Of a stretch of DNA of 64,000 nt, positions 1 through 12,804 are shown piece by piece (positions within the stretch are counted from its first letter, which is position 1; every line of letters starts with the position of its first letter). Origin of the DNA: Thelephora terrestris (taxonomy: Eukaryota; Basidiomycota; Agaricomycetes; Thelephorales; Thelephoraceae); NCBI GenBank assembly GCA_015956445.1, contig WIUZ02000008.1, positions 1,736,001 through 1,800,000 of the forward strand. Direction: 5' to 3'. Below the pieces are notes generated by a model that made no database searches, was not told the origin of the DNA, and saw nothing but the letters and a program-made list of their open reading frames with translations. The translations under genes were made by a program, and so were the position numbers.

Positions 1-1029
1 CTACCACGACCGCCCCTCCTAGTGACAGGGGAAAGATGCCTGGGCTTGACAGGTGGATCCCACTCCAACCTCCTGAACCACCGAAGAAGGTTGCCATTGA
101 GGCGGTCATTGCTGCGGCCCGAGCCACAGCAGCGGCTGCCGCTCTCCAGAAGGCTGAGGAAGAAGCGAGGGAGTTGGCGAAGGCCGAGGAGAAAGCAAAG
201 CTACTCGAGAAGAGACAGGCGAAAAAAGAGAAAGAGAAGAGGAAGCCTAGCCTGAGCGAGGAAGAGAAGGAAGCGTTGAAGGAGAAGAAGCTTCAGAAGA
301 TGGTTGGTGCCATCGTCGTGAAGACTATGAGCAAGTACCAGAAGTACATGGACCACGACCAGTTCAAGAAACACGCCAAAGAGGTGCCCCGTTTTCCATT
401 CCCCGTTTTTGTATCCTTGCTAACGGGTCGTCATTTAGCTTACGGAAATCATTGCTGAGAAGGAGAAGAAGGCTTCGGGCTATAAGGAAGGGAAATTGGA
501 GTCATTCTCGGATGAGAAAACCGCAAAGATCAAGAAGTTTTCCAAGGAGTACATCGCCAAAGTCATTCGTAAAATCAAGGAGAAGAAGAAGAAAAGGCAG
601 CACCAACGTCAGCAGTCTACCTCTGCCTCTGCTTCCGGCTCTGGTTCCCGAAGAGAGTCTCTTGGAGATGGGAACATTGATGGTGATGACTTGGATGCGG
701 AGGGTGAGGGTGAAGAGATGAGTGCTGAGGCTCTGAAAAGCATTATTGCGGATGCCATTGGCTTTGGTGGTGACGAAGACGAAGGGGAAGATATGGATAT
801 TGACGATCAGGAACCTAGTGCAGATGACGAGGGTCGCAAGCACCACGGAACACCAGGGGAGGAAAATTCCCCCGATGACACAGATATGGTCGTCACCCCA
901 ATCCAGGTTGAGATCAAGGATCCCAGGCTGAGGTTGCGAGTCGAAGGAGATACCGACGGGGGGCCAGGATGGGGGATAAACCAGTGTGATGACCCAATGG
1001 TTGTGAAACAGAACACCCTTGTTTCATGA
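1..1029 (+). CDS. SET2: Histone H3-K36 methyltransferase Set2, C-terminal part with SRI domain (partial)
   Basis: This is the 3' end of a Set2-type H3K36 methyltransferase; the SET domain would lie left of the window, since the frame is open from base 3. The visible part has an Ala/Glu/Lys-rich coiled-coil stretch, then the SRI domain: KLQKMVGAIVVKTMSKYQKY, FKKHAKE, then after splicing LTEIIAEKEKK and SDEKTAKIKKFSKEYI, ending in a Lys-rich helix. A 55-nt GT-AG intron (384-438) joins HAKE to LTEI and keeps the domain in frame. The SRI domain of Set2 is known to bind the Ser2/Ser5-phosphorylated C-terminal domain of RNA polymerase II, tying H3K36 methylation to elongation. A long acidic tail (DEDEGEDMDIDD) follows and the stop is at 1027-1029. 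The SRI assignment is fairly sure; the SET part is inferred, not seen. Confidence 0.82.
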
Positions 1030-1294
1030 CCCTTGTGTTGTTGCTTCACCGCCGACTCTCACCGGATTTTCTGTTCATACCGTAGTCACACCTTTGTTTC
1101 TTAGCTTGCTCTTCTAATCACTGGCTTCTTACTTATGCTAATCGCGAAGGAGGGTGAAATGACGGTCACATGATGACGTTCAACCATCACGTGCAGGAAC
1201 TCGATGTTTCTTCCCCCTCCACATTAAATTTAGCCGGTGTTGGCATTGCCGCCGCTGAAATCATTGACACTTGACAATCTTTTCTCGCGTTTTT

Positions 1295-3154
1295 ATGGAG
1301 CCGGCCAACGTACTGGCGAGTGGGCTGACGTTGGAGGAGAGTAGAGCAAAGAGGCAGGAGAAACAAGCCGCTAGGTATCGACACAGGCTCGGGTGCGTAT
1401 CCGCATCACACCCCTTGGATTCTTTCGCCTCCGTGCAGACTCTGCGGTTGTTTACTTTCTTGTCTCTCTTTCTATTTGTTTAGTACCTATGTCCCCTCTG
1501 GGGATAGCAAGGGGCTTTTGGAGGCGTTGATTGCGACTTCGCCGAGGAAGAGTCCAAGTCCGAGGAAGTCTATGACGCCGAAACCTACTAAACCGAGGAA
1601 ATCGGTCAAGCGTTCTACAAAAGGCAATAATAGCAATGAGGTTGCGCACGATTCTGCACAGGAGGCGGAGAAACAACCGAAACCGAGGAAACCAGCCAGT
1701 CGGAAGTCGATCAAGGCCACAGGCCCCAGCGAAGAGGTGAATCTAGGTGCGCCCCCCCCGCTACCGCTCACAAGGGATTTGTACGCATTTACTTTGTATA
1801 AGCAGTCGAGCGGAATGCCAAGGGCGCATCGAGGAGCTCCGTGAGTAAAGCTAGAGTCAATACCGTGGAAGGTGAGGGAAGTGGAATGAACTGGGCCACA
1901 ATGCAGCGTTCTGATTCTTGGAGTAGAAGTCGAGGGAGAGCCCGAGCCTTCAACGTCACGTCAAACGGGGGAAACAAAGAGTGTTGGTAGGTGTTTTCCC
2001 ATTTGTACTCGTCCTTGGTTTTGATCGACGTTGTTTAGTTAACTCGAAAACGACCAAACCGCGGAAGAAATCTACGACCACAAAGAAGCCTAGACGTCCT
2101 AAACTTTCGTCACACAACACCAATGCTGAGACTGACTTAGACAGCCATACTGTACCTTCGAAATCATCCGCGGTCAGGCAGAAAAAGGCCTCTGGGAGAC
2201 CACGACCACCAATTGACGACGAAAGCGACGACCTGGCCATCAAGAAAACGAGTGTACCCCGGAAGGCTAACAAGGGGAAAGCTAGATCAATGGATTCTCT
2301 TCCCGAGACCTTCGAATCCGCTGGGACTGACATCGATCTGGAAGAATCCCGTCCCGGGCCGTCCAATCTTCGCTCAGGCAAGGAAAGGGCATCAAGTGAC
2401 GCTCCTCCCGATGCGCACGAGGCAAACACAATATCGATCATCCCTCGAGTAGTTTCTGACCGAGGGGATGCCTCTGGGGAGGAAGAGCAGCAGTATAGAC
2501 CCCTACCGAAGAAACGGGGCCGCCCCCGTAACGACGAAGGTCTTCCGCCAAAGCGAGGGAAGATACAGAAGTCCAATAATGATGGCGAGGAGAAGGGTCC
2601 AACTACATCGAAATCGAGGCGACAGCCGTGTAAATCATCACCAAAACCGAGGCCGACCACGGCCAAGGGAAGGACAAGAAAGGACGTAGACTCCTCGCCT
2701 GGTATGAGCAATGCGGAGAGAGATGAGTCTGTTTCCTCGGAAACTACGGCGCCAGGATCGAACTCTCGGAAGCGCCAGCAGCGAAAACTCCACGATGGGG
2801 CTGACTACAAGAAACGGAACGAAACCGACCGCGATGAGACCAACTCAAACCCAAGCCGCGTGAGGCTCGATAGCATTCCCCCGGAGGGGATTATCATACG
2901 GAAGAAGAACGGTATCGTAGAAAGGCTCCTTCCACCCGTGATGTACGTCAGGTTCCGCTCTCTTGGCGCCAGCCAACAGCTAACCTCCTCATTGCAGCAA
3001 ACCAAAGAGAAATGCTCCGAGCAATAGGGGGAAGACCAGGGGCTCTCGCAGACGAGCGATTCCGGCGCATGTTTTGAAGTACATCGGCCCTAATCGCATT
3101 GGTTCACCACTGAAGGGGAAGGGGACGGACACTGACGACGATTTGAACCTCTGA
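1295..3154 (+). CDS. Basic, AT-hook-like nuclear protein of unknown function
   Basis: I do not recognise a family. The gene reads as about five exons. It starts at ATG 1295 (MEPANVLASGLTLEESRAKR). Introns lie at about 1393-1483, about 1747-1803 and about 1986-2038. A clear one with a GTACGT donor at 2943-2997 extends the protein to VIKPKRNAPSNRGK and a stop at 3152-3154. The middle is low-complexity and very rich in Lys, Arg, Pro and Ser, with repeated SPRKS/KPRKS motifs and an AT-hook-like KKRGRPRNDEG, suggesting a chromatin-associated, disordered protein. The C-terminal block (SIPPEGIIIRKKNGIVERLL, then HVLKYIGPNRIG) is the only segment that looks ordered. The first and fourth introns are well supported by frame; the two in the middle are less certain. 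Confidence 0.6.
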
Positions 3155-3787
3155 TACTCTTCTTCAATGACAGCATCACTACATTACCCACCCTGTTTTC
3201 CGCATGTGTTATATAAGTTGTACTACATACTTCTTGGACTTGATCAGACGAGCACCTGACTGCCCTGACTGCCGCAGCGCTTCCCCCAAACATCCTCTCG
3301 GGAGAGACATCGCTGACGCGGCAGCGAGAGCCAATATGGGGGGTTGAAAATGCACGTTGCACAATACAATTCTGGAGACCCTCATGCAACTGGAGAGTAA
3401 TAGCATGTGTTACAGGATACACGGCTCAAGTCAAGTGCATTCGGAATTCTTCTTGTCTTTAGCACCTCGCGCGCCCACCGGACCGCCAATTCACCTCGCA
3501 ACATATGAATCACCAAGGTTTGTGGTCAATGATGCGTAAGGCGTTTCTTCCGGGTGCCTCATAAAGCTTTCATACGCTCCAATTGACAAGGCGTTGTCAT
3601 CAGCTGTTACAGCAAAAAGTAAGAAAGAAAATCACGGGGTTTGACATCTCTTTGACCATGTGCGGTAAGCTATCATCCCACTGCCAGCATCGATTGCAAG
3701 GAGTTGCAAGCGTGGGAACCGGAAAGTCGCGCTTTTCAAAAGTGATCGAGTTGTGAAGAGGAATCTCTGCCCTCCCCGGCTCCCGCA
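3155..3787. other. Intergenic region upstream of UTP10
   Basis: This is 633 bases between the AT-hook-like gene and UTP10. It should hold a 3' untranslated region and the UTP10 promoter. Short open frames on both strands have no recognisable protein sequence and no consistent splice pattern. I see no repeat or RNA gene. Confidence 0.5.
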
Positions 3788-6700
3788 ATGACGAGCAGTC
3801 TCGCCACCCAGCTTGCTCAAGGAGCATCTTTGAACTCTTTTCTACTGGTTGACAGGTCTAAACGAAAACACGCCGAATCGTACCTCTTCACAGGGAAAGA
3901 AGCAAATCACCATGACCTCTACTCCGTCCACGCGCTCGCTCTCAATGGCTTTATGCACTTGCGCTCCATTAATTCGGCTTTTGGAGCGTTTGAGCAAGCC
4001 TTGTTCTCGGACGCTGCCAAGAGTGTTGATCGGACTTTGTTAACGAAAGAGAAGGCAGAGGAGCTTAGCTTGATTATCGGAAGGTTTTTGAAGTTGCTAG
4101 GACCCTACGTTCTGGATGCCCCATCTGGGAAAATCTTGGAATGGCTGGTTCGACGGTTCAGGTGAGCTAGCCCGCCTGCTTTTTTGCGGAGTCTCAATAG
4201 ATCATCCCTAGGATCAACGAGTTTAATGTAAACGATGCATTAGCCTTATTCTTGCCGTATCACGAAACTCCTCACTTCGCTAAACTCTTGTCAATATTAC
4301 ACATCAAGTTTGTGCTTCAAAATATGACATCCTTTGCAGTTCTCACCTTTCCGTAGGCCTCAGTCAACTTGGCATTTCCTTTTAGCCTACAAGTCTGCTG
4401 TCAAGGGACTTCCTCGCTTTGCCCTTGTTACGGAAATGTTGAAGAATCCTGGCCTAACGCGATTCGTCGCTTCCCTCCTTCCAGAAGCTCTAAGAGGTGG
4501 TTATTCATACCGCACGCTGATCAACTTCCACACTGCTACACTGGTCGAGTATGTCTCACGTGCGGAATCTTTTGATCCCGGGAGTGCGGTCGTTTTCCTC
4601 TCGAGCTTTCTCGAACCACTTGGACTTGACGGTTCGGTTCCCAAGGATGCCATTGTGAGTGAACACATGTCCCATAATGACTCACTGTTGACAAGGAACA
4701 GTTGTCGAGTTTCATTCTGCTCTCTGTGCTGGCGCAAGCGTCCCACCTCACTAGTAACGCAACCCAGAGCATCATAAAGGCCATCGCGGGTTCGCTTCGT
4801 CACGGAATTGAGTCCACTCAAGTTATCACTGCGATTCTGTCAATCTGCGCCCCGCAGGAGAAATTGTCGAAGATACCAAGGTCCATTGTGAAAACTCTTA
4901 TTGAGTCTCCGTGAGTCTTTGTCCCGTGTATTAATTCAACCTCAACCGATCGATTCATTTAGTGATATGGCTGAGTCTGTGTCAAGCGCTCTCGGTTGGG
5001 CAGGCTCAGAGAAATTCTTGACTCCGCTTCTCAATCCTTTGGTCGGACGGTGATTCTCTTTTCAAGGTTTCAAATCGGCCGTGGCTTAACTTAAATATCC
5101 AGCATTAAAAAGCCCACCGCTCGTGATCTTCTTACGACGATCCTGGGCTCATCGAAAACTCCAGCAGTCGTGGTCAAAGAACTAGCAAGGATACTGATTG
5201 AGTCGCTGCCCTCGCAACCCAATACCACAGAGAACAAGGAACAGCTACGGAAGTTGTTGGCCCAACTTCGTCAGCGACACCCTGGAATCTTCTCCGAAGC
5301 CTTGTCGGATGTTCTCAACAAGAGTGACGAAGATTGCCGAGTTCAAATCGAGCAGGTCATCTTATCCCTTTCCGTCGTGAGTGCTGTCACTACGCTTGTG
5401 GAATATCTGTTTATGTCTCTCAACGTAGACAACCCTGGACGCTCTGCCGACATCTACGGCGGGGAGCAGAGTTGCAGACCTGATAGTTGCGTCCGCAGAC
5501 TCGGACCCAAGTACACGCGCAGTGGCCGTAAGAGGTCTACTAGAAGGGGGCGGCGATAAAAGGGTACGCGTCAGGCAACCATTTGTCAAGCATCACTTAA
5601 CGTTTCCATCCATAGGGTATTTCCGCCGCGCTTATCTCGAGAACCATCGATACGGGCTCTACCGTACTCGAGGCACTCTACTCTAAACCTTCCGCCCTAC
5701 TGCCCTACTTAGAAGAGGGATACCTCGACGCCATTTCCGCTGTTTTATCCTCTCCGGCTACTCCACGACAGCTCATCCGCCCCCACGTGACTTTCCTTCT
5801 GCATCATTTTGTAAAGGCGTACCCAAGCGCCATCAATACCGTGGTGGAGCGGTGTCTATGGCCCTTCTTGCTTTTCACGAAAGCAAGGCAAAAGACATGC
5901 TCTGCTGTCTGGGAAATTATAGAATCCGAGAACTGTAGTCATGAAGTCACCGATTTCCAACTTTTGCGCGGATGTCTGTCTATAGTGCGTGAGCCGGAAC
6001 GAGACTTTGTTGCCTCTCGAGACAGTACTCTTGATCATGGGCTTCAAAAACTTGCTGCTATCGATGTAGCTCTAGCAAACAGAATTGCAGGTATGCTCAA
6101 ACGTTTCCCGCCCATTTTTTGTGCCTGACGTCTTCGTTGCGACAGACAACATTATGCTTTCCCAGAACCCTTTGGAACATGTTGATTTCGTTCTTGGTAC
6201 TCTCAAGGACGAAAATAACAATGCGAGAACGCTGGGTTATCTTGTTGCGCGCGCATTGCTTGGGAAGCTATCTGGCAAACATCAACTTAGTGTAGCTAAA
6301 CGTGCGATTGAAGCTATGGCTGTCGAAACTCTACCTGGGACGGAGGACTTCCTGAAGGGATCCGATAATCTCCAATCTGTAAGACACCCTCTTCGACTCA
6401 CTGACGTCTTGCTGATCCGCTCGTAGTTCATAAATGATGTCAGCCTCGCCTCTTGCGTAGTTCAAAAACCGGGCAGCAAGACGACTTTGAATCGTTTGAA
6501 GGTCGCAGTTTTGGCGTTGATTCCCACGATACCACGACCTGTGAATTCCAGGATCGATTGGTTCAATCGTGCAACTCAACCTGACTGCGATACCAGGGGA
6601 GGGCAATATGTTACGCTGATGGCCACGATATATTCGCTCGCAAACGCTGCATCGGCACCTCCTCTTCTGTCTGCCTACCTCCTGCGGGTCTTGTTCATCT

Positions 6701-9700
6701 CTCTGAAGGATGATGCTCTCATCTTCCTGGCGGGTGTCTGGTCATTCGTTCCAAAAGAGCCGAACCCAGAAACACGAACTCAGATTCAGCTGGCAGCATT
6801 GTCACACGCCTCTGCATTTTTGATCGCATATGAGGGCGAACAAGGGACTATTGATTTCCAAACCATCGTTCCTCCTATCTTGGCCGTGCTCGAGTCTACC
6901 GATCAGCCAGTGAGGGCTGCTGCCGTCCGGTGCTTATCTGTCCTTGGGCGACTAAGCCAATCGGGGAAACCTAAGGCCGTTTACGCGTTTGACACTGTTT
7001 ATGGTACCCATTCAGGTAGATTAAACCAGTCGCAAGGAGCATCAAGCTTACGGGATAAATTTAGACCAGCTGCAGTTCCTTGATTGGGCAGACTTCCAGA
7101 GATACATCCTAGCCCTCGTTGACCAGAGTGGCCACTTGGCGAACGACGTTGATTTCCTCCCTGCTTTCCACCACCAGCACCTCACAAAACACAAGTCTGA
7201 CTCAAAGAAGGATTCTGGGTGAGTGCAAACACACGTTCGTTTCGACAGTCTCACTCACGGTGCTTCCAGCTTCAAACACAGAGTGATATGCTATCTGGTT
7301 TCTCACGCAGTCGCCTGTCGCCTGCCGCACGTTAGAGCTGGCATTCTCAAGTCTCTGAAAGACGTCCCCGATTCATCCAAGGCTTCTATGTTGATCCCGG
7401 TGTTCAAGGAGTGGTTTGGGGCTTCCGAAGGGATTGATATTCCCCCTACCGCTGATCAGGAGTTCTTAGTTGCGCTCGTGCGCGTATTCGACAAGAACTC
7501 CGCGAAAGCGTTGAATGATAAGGAAGGAATGCTCTGGATGATTTTTCTGGGAGTACTGCGGGCTTGTTCGACCAACGGTAAGTGCTACATGGTACAAGTC
7601 CCCAGACCTCACAGAAGGCCACTTTGACAGGTCCCCAGTGCTTCCTGACCAGCGTGTTCGAGGAAACACTGAAGGGAGGCCTCTTCAGAAAACTCTCACT
7701 CGAAAGACAGATCGCGCTGTGTCAGTTCCTTTTGGACCTTAGTAGCGCGGTAGAGGCGGTGAGGTTCCATGCCGATATCTCACGGGCGTGAGCTGAACGA
7801 CTGCAGGTTGTACAATGCAAAAGCCTCCTTAGCCTCGTTCTCGAGGACGAGCCCTTGGTCCTAAACCTACTTCGAACCCTCCAGCCTGTTGTGGACGAGT
7901 CAACCACCCCTGCTACGAAGAAAGCTAGGCTTGACGGGTCAGACCTTCTCCACAGCGATGTGGTCGTGTCGGAGACTAATAATTCAGTACAGGCAACAAA
8001 GCGAGCCGTCGTTCACTGCCGACAAACTCCAACCCTTGACCCTACTCATTGAAGTTATCGGCGGGATCCAGACATTCAACGGGTCAAAGGACTTAGTTGT
8101 TCTTCTCCTCGATACGCTTGACAGAGTCGTCCATTGTAGTGGAGCGTCTGCGGGCCAATCAGATATCACGTATCTCGAGCAACTTCTAATGTCTGTCATT
8201 GGCGAACTAGCGGACCGCCTGGTTTGTTGTCCGCTATCTTTAACACCCTCCCAACTGTTGACTCCAGTGGTGCAGCCTTCTGACAGTGTTTCACCGACCG
8301 ATATCAAGTTTGACGTCCTCATCCAAATCATACGTCGTGGGTTTGCCCCTCTACGAACCTGTCAAATGATGCTCATGCCACTCCAAGTGTCAGACAACCC
8401 CCAGACCTTCCACCAGGCTCTCCTCCTGATCTCAAGTCTCTCTCACCTTGCCCCGGAGGCCGTTCTTAGGAATGTCATGCCAATCTTCACGTTCATGGGA
8501 TCTAGTGTTCTCCATCGTGATGACGAATACAGCTTCAAGGTCGTGCAGAAGGTGAGCCCAACCCAATTAAATCCTTGGGTGAGCTAACCTCTCCGCAGAC
8601 CATAGACAGTGTCTTACCCGTCATGACTTCCTCTCTCAAATCCAAACATACGAGCCCCATTGGATTGCACGTTGCGCTAAGGGACTTTTTGTCCATCTTT
8701 ACCGACGCCGCCAACCACATTCCGCGTCATCGTCGGATCAGGTGCGTGCAAGTGACATCAGTTGTTTCCCTCTCTCACCATGTGGGTGAACCAGTTTCTT
8801 CGTGCATCTTACAGACGTCCTCGGTGGCGCCGAGTTCCTTGCACCTATCTCAATGTTACTTGTTGAGAAGGTAGCCGGGCGTGTGGTTCGTCAATCGCGG
8901 TCCGACGCACAAACTTCACTATCCATTCCACTATCCCTCCTGCATCACTATGGAGGTTCAACTCAAGTCCAAGTGCGTTGTTAGTTACCCTCAAGAACCA
9001 GAGATAACTGTTTCTACTAGACACTCAAAGATATTGTGCAAGAGAGCGATAGGATCTTGAAGCACGCATTCAAGCTTGAAATTACCGAGCCCACGTTCTT
9101 GGATCTGACGAGGTATGCTCTCTGACGAATTTACTGTACTGAACACCGATTGATCACCAAAATGAAGGAACGATGAGGATGGTTCGGCCCTCGTTGCTGC
9201 GAAGCGGCGGTCTCATGCTCTCCTGTTGTTTGTGAATTACGCCCTCCAACAAATAAAACCGCCAACAGGGAGCTGCGCGAGCGATGTTCTCCCGCTTCTA
9301 CTCCAAATATCTGCAGTAGCGAGCGCGCATTTCGATGAAAAACAAGTCGCAGAAATTTACGGTGCAGCGCGGGCTTGTTTGAACTCCGTCTTGGGTGTTA
9401 TACCTGCAGTGGAGTTTGTATCGTGTGTGATGAACCTACTGGTGGGAGTCGAGGACAAGAGGGCAAGTCTCAGGCAGAAATTCCCTTCGTACGAACCCTA
9501 ACAATCGCACAGATTAGATCTGGCGCGTTAAATTTACTTGCCGAGCGAGTTCCAAAACTTTCCGACGAAGTTCGCAATTCTTCATCCTCGCCTGTTCTGA
9601 AGATCCTCAACACGACCAAGTCGTGCCTAATCGGGGACGATGAGGAGTACGTACAATCCGGTCTCAAGACCTTCGGCGCTTTGGCACGCACGATGGTCCC

Positions 9701-11320
9701 CGGGGAAGAGAATGCCTTCACCAAATTGATCCCAACAGTCCTGCCCCTCATCCACAGTAATTCATGCAACGAGAGTGCGATGGACGCGCTGAGTGCAATT
9801 TGGTACGTTTTGTCCATGGAGATGATATAGGTACACTAACTAGTCAAAAGCACGAAACTTGGTCCACGGGTTATTCCTAATCTCAAGGCGATCATCTTTG
9901 AGTGTTCAAAGTTGATCAGTTCCGAAGTCCAAGCGGGTACCCCTGGTATGCCCTCTACGGTCTCGCCGGCGCAGGTCCACTTAGCTTTTCGACAGGTTCA
10001 TCAGTGTCCCTCAAGGCCCTTCGGGTTCTACGGGGCTTGCTCTCCACCATCCCCTCATTCTGGACCGCGGAGGATATCAACCTTGTGGTTGACCTCTACT
10101 TGCTCCATGATGTCGCGACCGAGACATTTGTGATGGAAAACCTTGTAAAGGCGGTTGCCAAACAAGTGCCCAGCTCTGTGTTGATCCCTACCTTGTGTGA
10201 CACGTGGAATAGACTGAAAGAGTCATCAGCTACCACTTCGTTCGGTGCTTTCTTTCTGTTACTGAAAAAGGCGATCCACGCTGCACCACGAGGAGAACTC
10301 CTACTCCAACTCCGTGCCTTATTCAGTGTGTTCCTTGGTGGGCTCGCGGCTCAGGGTAACGAGGAAACGTCAGACAAAGAGGTCAGAACCACTCCGTCCG
10401 TCCTCGCTACCCCAGGGACTTATAACCTCTATCAAACTAGGTTGAACACGAGACGATTTCCTCCTTCTTGGAATTGGTGGTGAAGCTCAACGAAACCACC
10501 TTCAAGCCTCTCTTCCGAAAGCTGTATGACTGGGCATTCACCCAGGAATCAGGTACGATAGTGCACCCCTCCTGTTTACCGACCTCCCTGAAGCTCACTA
10601 AAAATACCTTGGGAAGACGAGAGGAGGCGCGCGGTTTTCTGTCGCGTCTACACTGCATTACTAGACTACTTCAAGGCATTGATGACGCCCTACATGAGCT
10701 TCATGATGGAACCTTTCATCGATCTCCTTGAAACCTTCGCCAAATCCGAAGAACCGGACCCGGAATTGTGGGGTTCGCTCATCCAGGTCCTCGGAAAGTC
10801 TTTCGAGGTCGACGAAGCAGGTATTATCCAACCTCTTTCAACTCATCGCATTTTCTGAACCCAACTCCTCTAATAACCAACAGCGTTCTGGCGCGAAGAT
10901 CGTCTCAAACAGATCTCTGGACCCCTCGTTTCCCAAATCCCCATAGCTTGCAGCTCCTTTGCCGGCACTGATGGGGAGGAAAACCGTAGGTCCCTCTCAA
11001 ACGCCCTTTGTGCTCTCGCAGGAGCGGTCAGCGAAGACTACGACGAACGGGGTGGAGGAAGCGGAGGTGCTCTTCTCAAATCTCTCAACCTCGGAATCCT
11101 CATGCATACTCGATCCGAGGACGTGAAACAAAGAATATTCTCCGCCCAATGTGCAACCGAATTGTGGAAGACGAATGGGCTCAAGTTGGTCGGGTTTGTG
11201 GCAGAGACGTCGACATTCATTGCGGAATTAGCGGAAGACGATAATGATACGGTGGTCAAGGAAACTCGTAAATTCAAGAAGGCCGTTGAAGAGTTTGGAG
11301 GTCCCGTCGACGATCTTTAA
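3788..11320 (+). CDS. UTP10: U3 snoRNP-associated HEAT-repeat protein Utp10 (HEATR1/BP28)
   Basis: Utp10 is a very large HEAT-repeat subunit of the t-UTP/UTP-A part of the small-subunit processome. In the nucleolus it supports pre-rRNA transcription and early 18S processing. The N-terminus [18 protein letters not shown], the motifs [21 protein letters not shown] and LEWLVRRF, and a start in good context at 3788 are typical of the family. Helical repeat sequence continues through about twenty short introns to [19 protein letters not shown] and a stop at 11318-11320. That implies a protein of around 2,000 residues, the usual family size. The U3snoRNP10-type region lies near [20 protein letters not shown] (about 4700-4910) and the BP28CT-type region around 9900-10480. 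I saw no break. It is flanked by ordinary genes and shows no sign of transfer. Confidence 0.9.
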
Positions 11321-11353
11321 CTAGACCGACGATTACTATCAACCTTCCTTTAT

Positions 11354-11960
11354 CTATACGTCAGTGTAACTTTGGTATAATAGTACAATCATACCAGGAA
11401 CAGCAGATGGTACAGGGTATGTAGAGTTCAAATCAAACGGACATAGTGGAAGGTCTATGGTCACTCTCTCCTTTTGAAGGCAGAGATGAGAATCGAGGAA
11501 CTTGAAGATCTCCTTTGGTTCCTCCAGCATCGGTTTAGCTTCCCCCTGAAGCGAAGCAGGGCGAGCTCCCTCCAAGTGATGGTTCATCAGGTCCTCAGAA
11601 GCCATAATCTTCTTAAACAATGGGTCATCTCTGTCATGGACGTCATGGGCTGGGGGCCCCGTGAGAAAGCGGGGGGCGAGAATGGCGGATGGCGTTCCAA
11701 TTTAGAGCACTAAGCGACTCTACGAGCCACGGCTGGGCACTCACAAAAATTAGGGTTGTATCCAGATCTTCATCGCCTTTCTTCCCAAAGTTCCGGTCTT
11801 GTTCTTCCATTTCTCGCTGAAACTTGCTGTAGCCGCTTTGTGACTTGTCGAGTCACCTAGCACGGACTTCAACGTATTCAGGAGAGCCTCTTGCAGACTA
11901 TTGCGATTTGATGAGATTATGCGATCGCAGCTCAATCGGTGGTGAGCCACACCTCGCTTT
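11354..11960 (-). CDS. Uncertain small gene or gene relic, DUF6535-like exon
   Basis: Two minus-strand stretches look coding, but I cannot build a clean model. At about 11860-11740 one frame reads SKFQREMEEQDRNFGKK then DEDLDTTLIF, followed directly by a GTGAGT donor. This resembles the start of DUF6535 proteins, which are membrane proteins common in Agaricomycetes, usually reading ...DLDTTLIFAGLFSAV. The expected membrane segment does not follow. Further on, 11660-11354 encodes DDPLFKKIMASEDLMNHHLE and more, then stops. The two pieces may be exons of one small gene converging on UTP10, or leftovers of different genes. Confidence is low. Confidence 0.25.
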
Positions 11961-12804
11961 ATCCAACTCAACTTTGGATGGTGTGGTACGGGGAAGTAGC
12001 GATCAGCGAGGTGCTCACAATGCACTTTGAGAGGATTAGGCCATACGAAGAAACAGTAGCCTAGCGCTCCCCATGTCGCTGGATTCAGCGCATACGATAC
12101 CGAGGCGCGCACAGGGAACGGCCTTGGGCCTCCCAGCCCCCCTACCCGCTCCCGTACAACAACACACCAAGCAGGCATGTAGTTAATCCCCAACATCGGA
12201 TGTCGTTAAGGATCTCGGACAAATGGAAGTGAACCCCCTCGGCGCGGTGCAAGATAAAAACCGGCGTGAGAACCACGGGCTAAGAAAACGAAGACACAAG
12301 GGGGATTATACCGCGGCCTCCACACCTTTCCTCAGCAGCAACAGTCGTACGCGTAACCGTATTCTGCAACTTTGGATATCTATATAGGTTATAGGTAACG
12401 TGTAAGTTAGGTATGAGATGGAATGGCTTGAAATAATTAACAATGAAATGGCAGCAAGATGGCTGTTCGAGAAAGGCGTATAGGGGCAAGGGTGTGTGTG
12501 TGGGAGGGTCAAGTGTAGGGATGGTTGGGTAATAAATGAAGTAACGAATAAAAAAGAAAAGGAGTGTCAAAGTTACGAAGTATAAGTAGTGGTAGATGAA
12601 TTGATTGAAGCACAAACAGCAATGATCACAGCAACATTTAACATCGACATCAAGCAGCGAAAGAGGAGACCAAAAGGAACGAAGGGTGGAAGTGTCAGGG
12701 AGTTGGGTTGGAGTAGAAGTGTGTTCTCGTATGGTTCGTTTGTATCCGGGGCAAAGTAACTTACACTCGTCGGAGCGTCGTGCCCAGGGGTGGCACGAAC
12801 AAGA
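11961..12804. other. Non-coding stretch: 3' flank of the PAK kinase
   Basis: No gene is supported here. The part from about 12280 to 12804 is AT-rich with purine runs and probably contains the 3' untranslated region of the reverse-strand PAK kinase. Open frames within it have no recognisable features. Confidence 0.4.

Noticed and set aside
1956-2711. Long minus-strand open frame (251 codons) opposite the AT-hook-like gene
   Set aside because: It mirrors the Lys/Arg/Pro-rich coding strand and gives Ser/Leu/Phe-rich sequence with no family resemblance. The plus strand has the coherent spliced gene.
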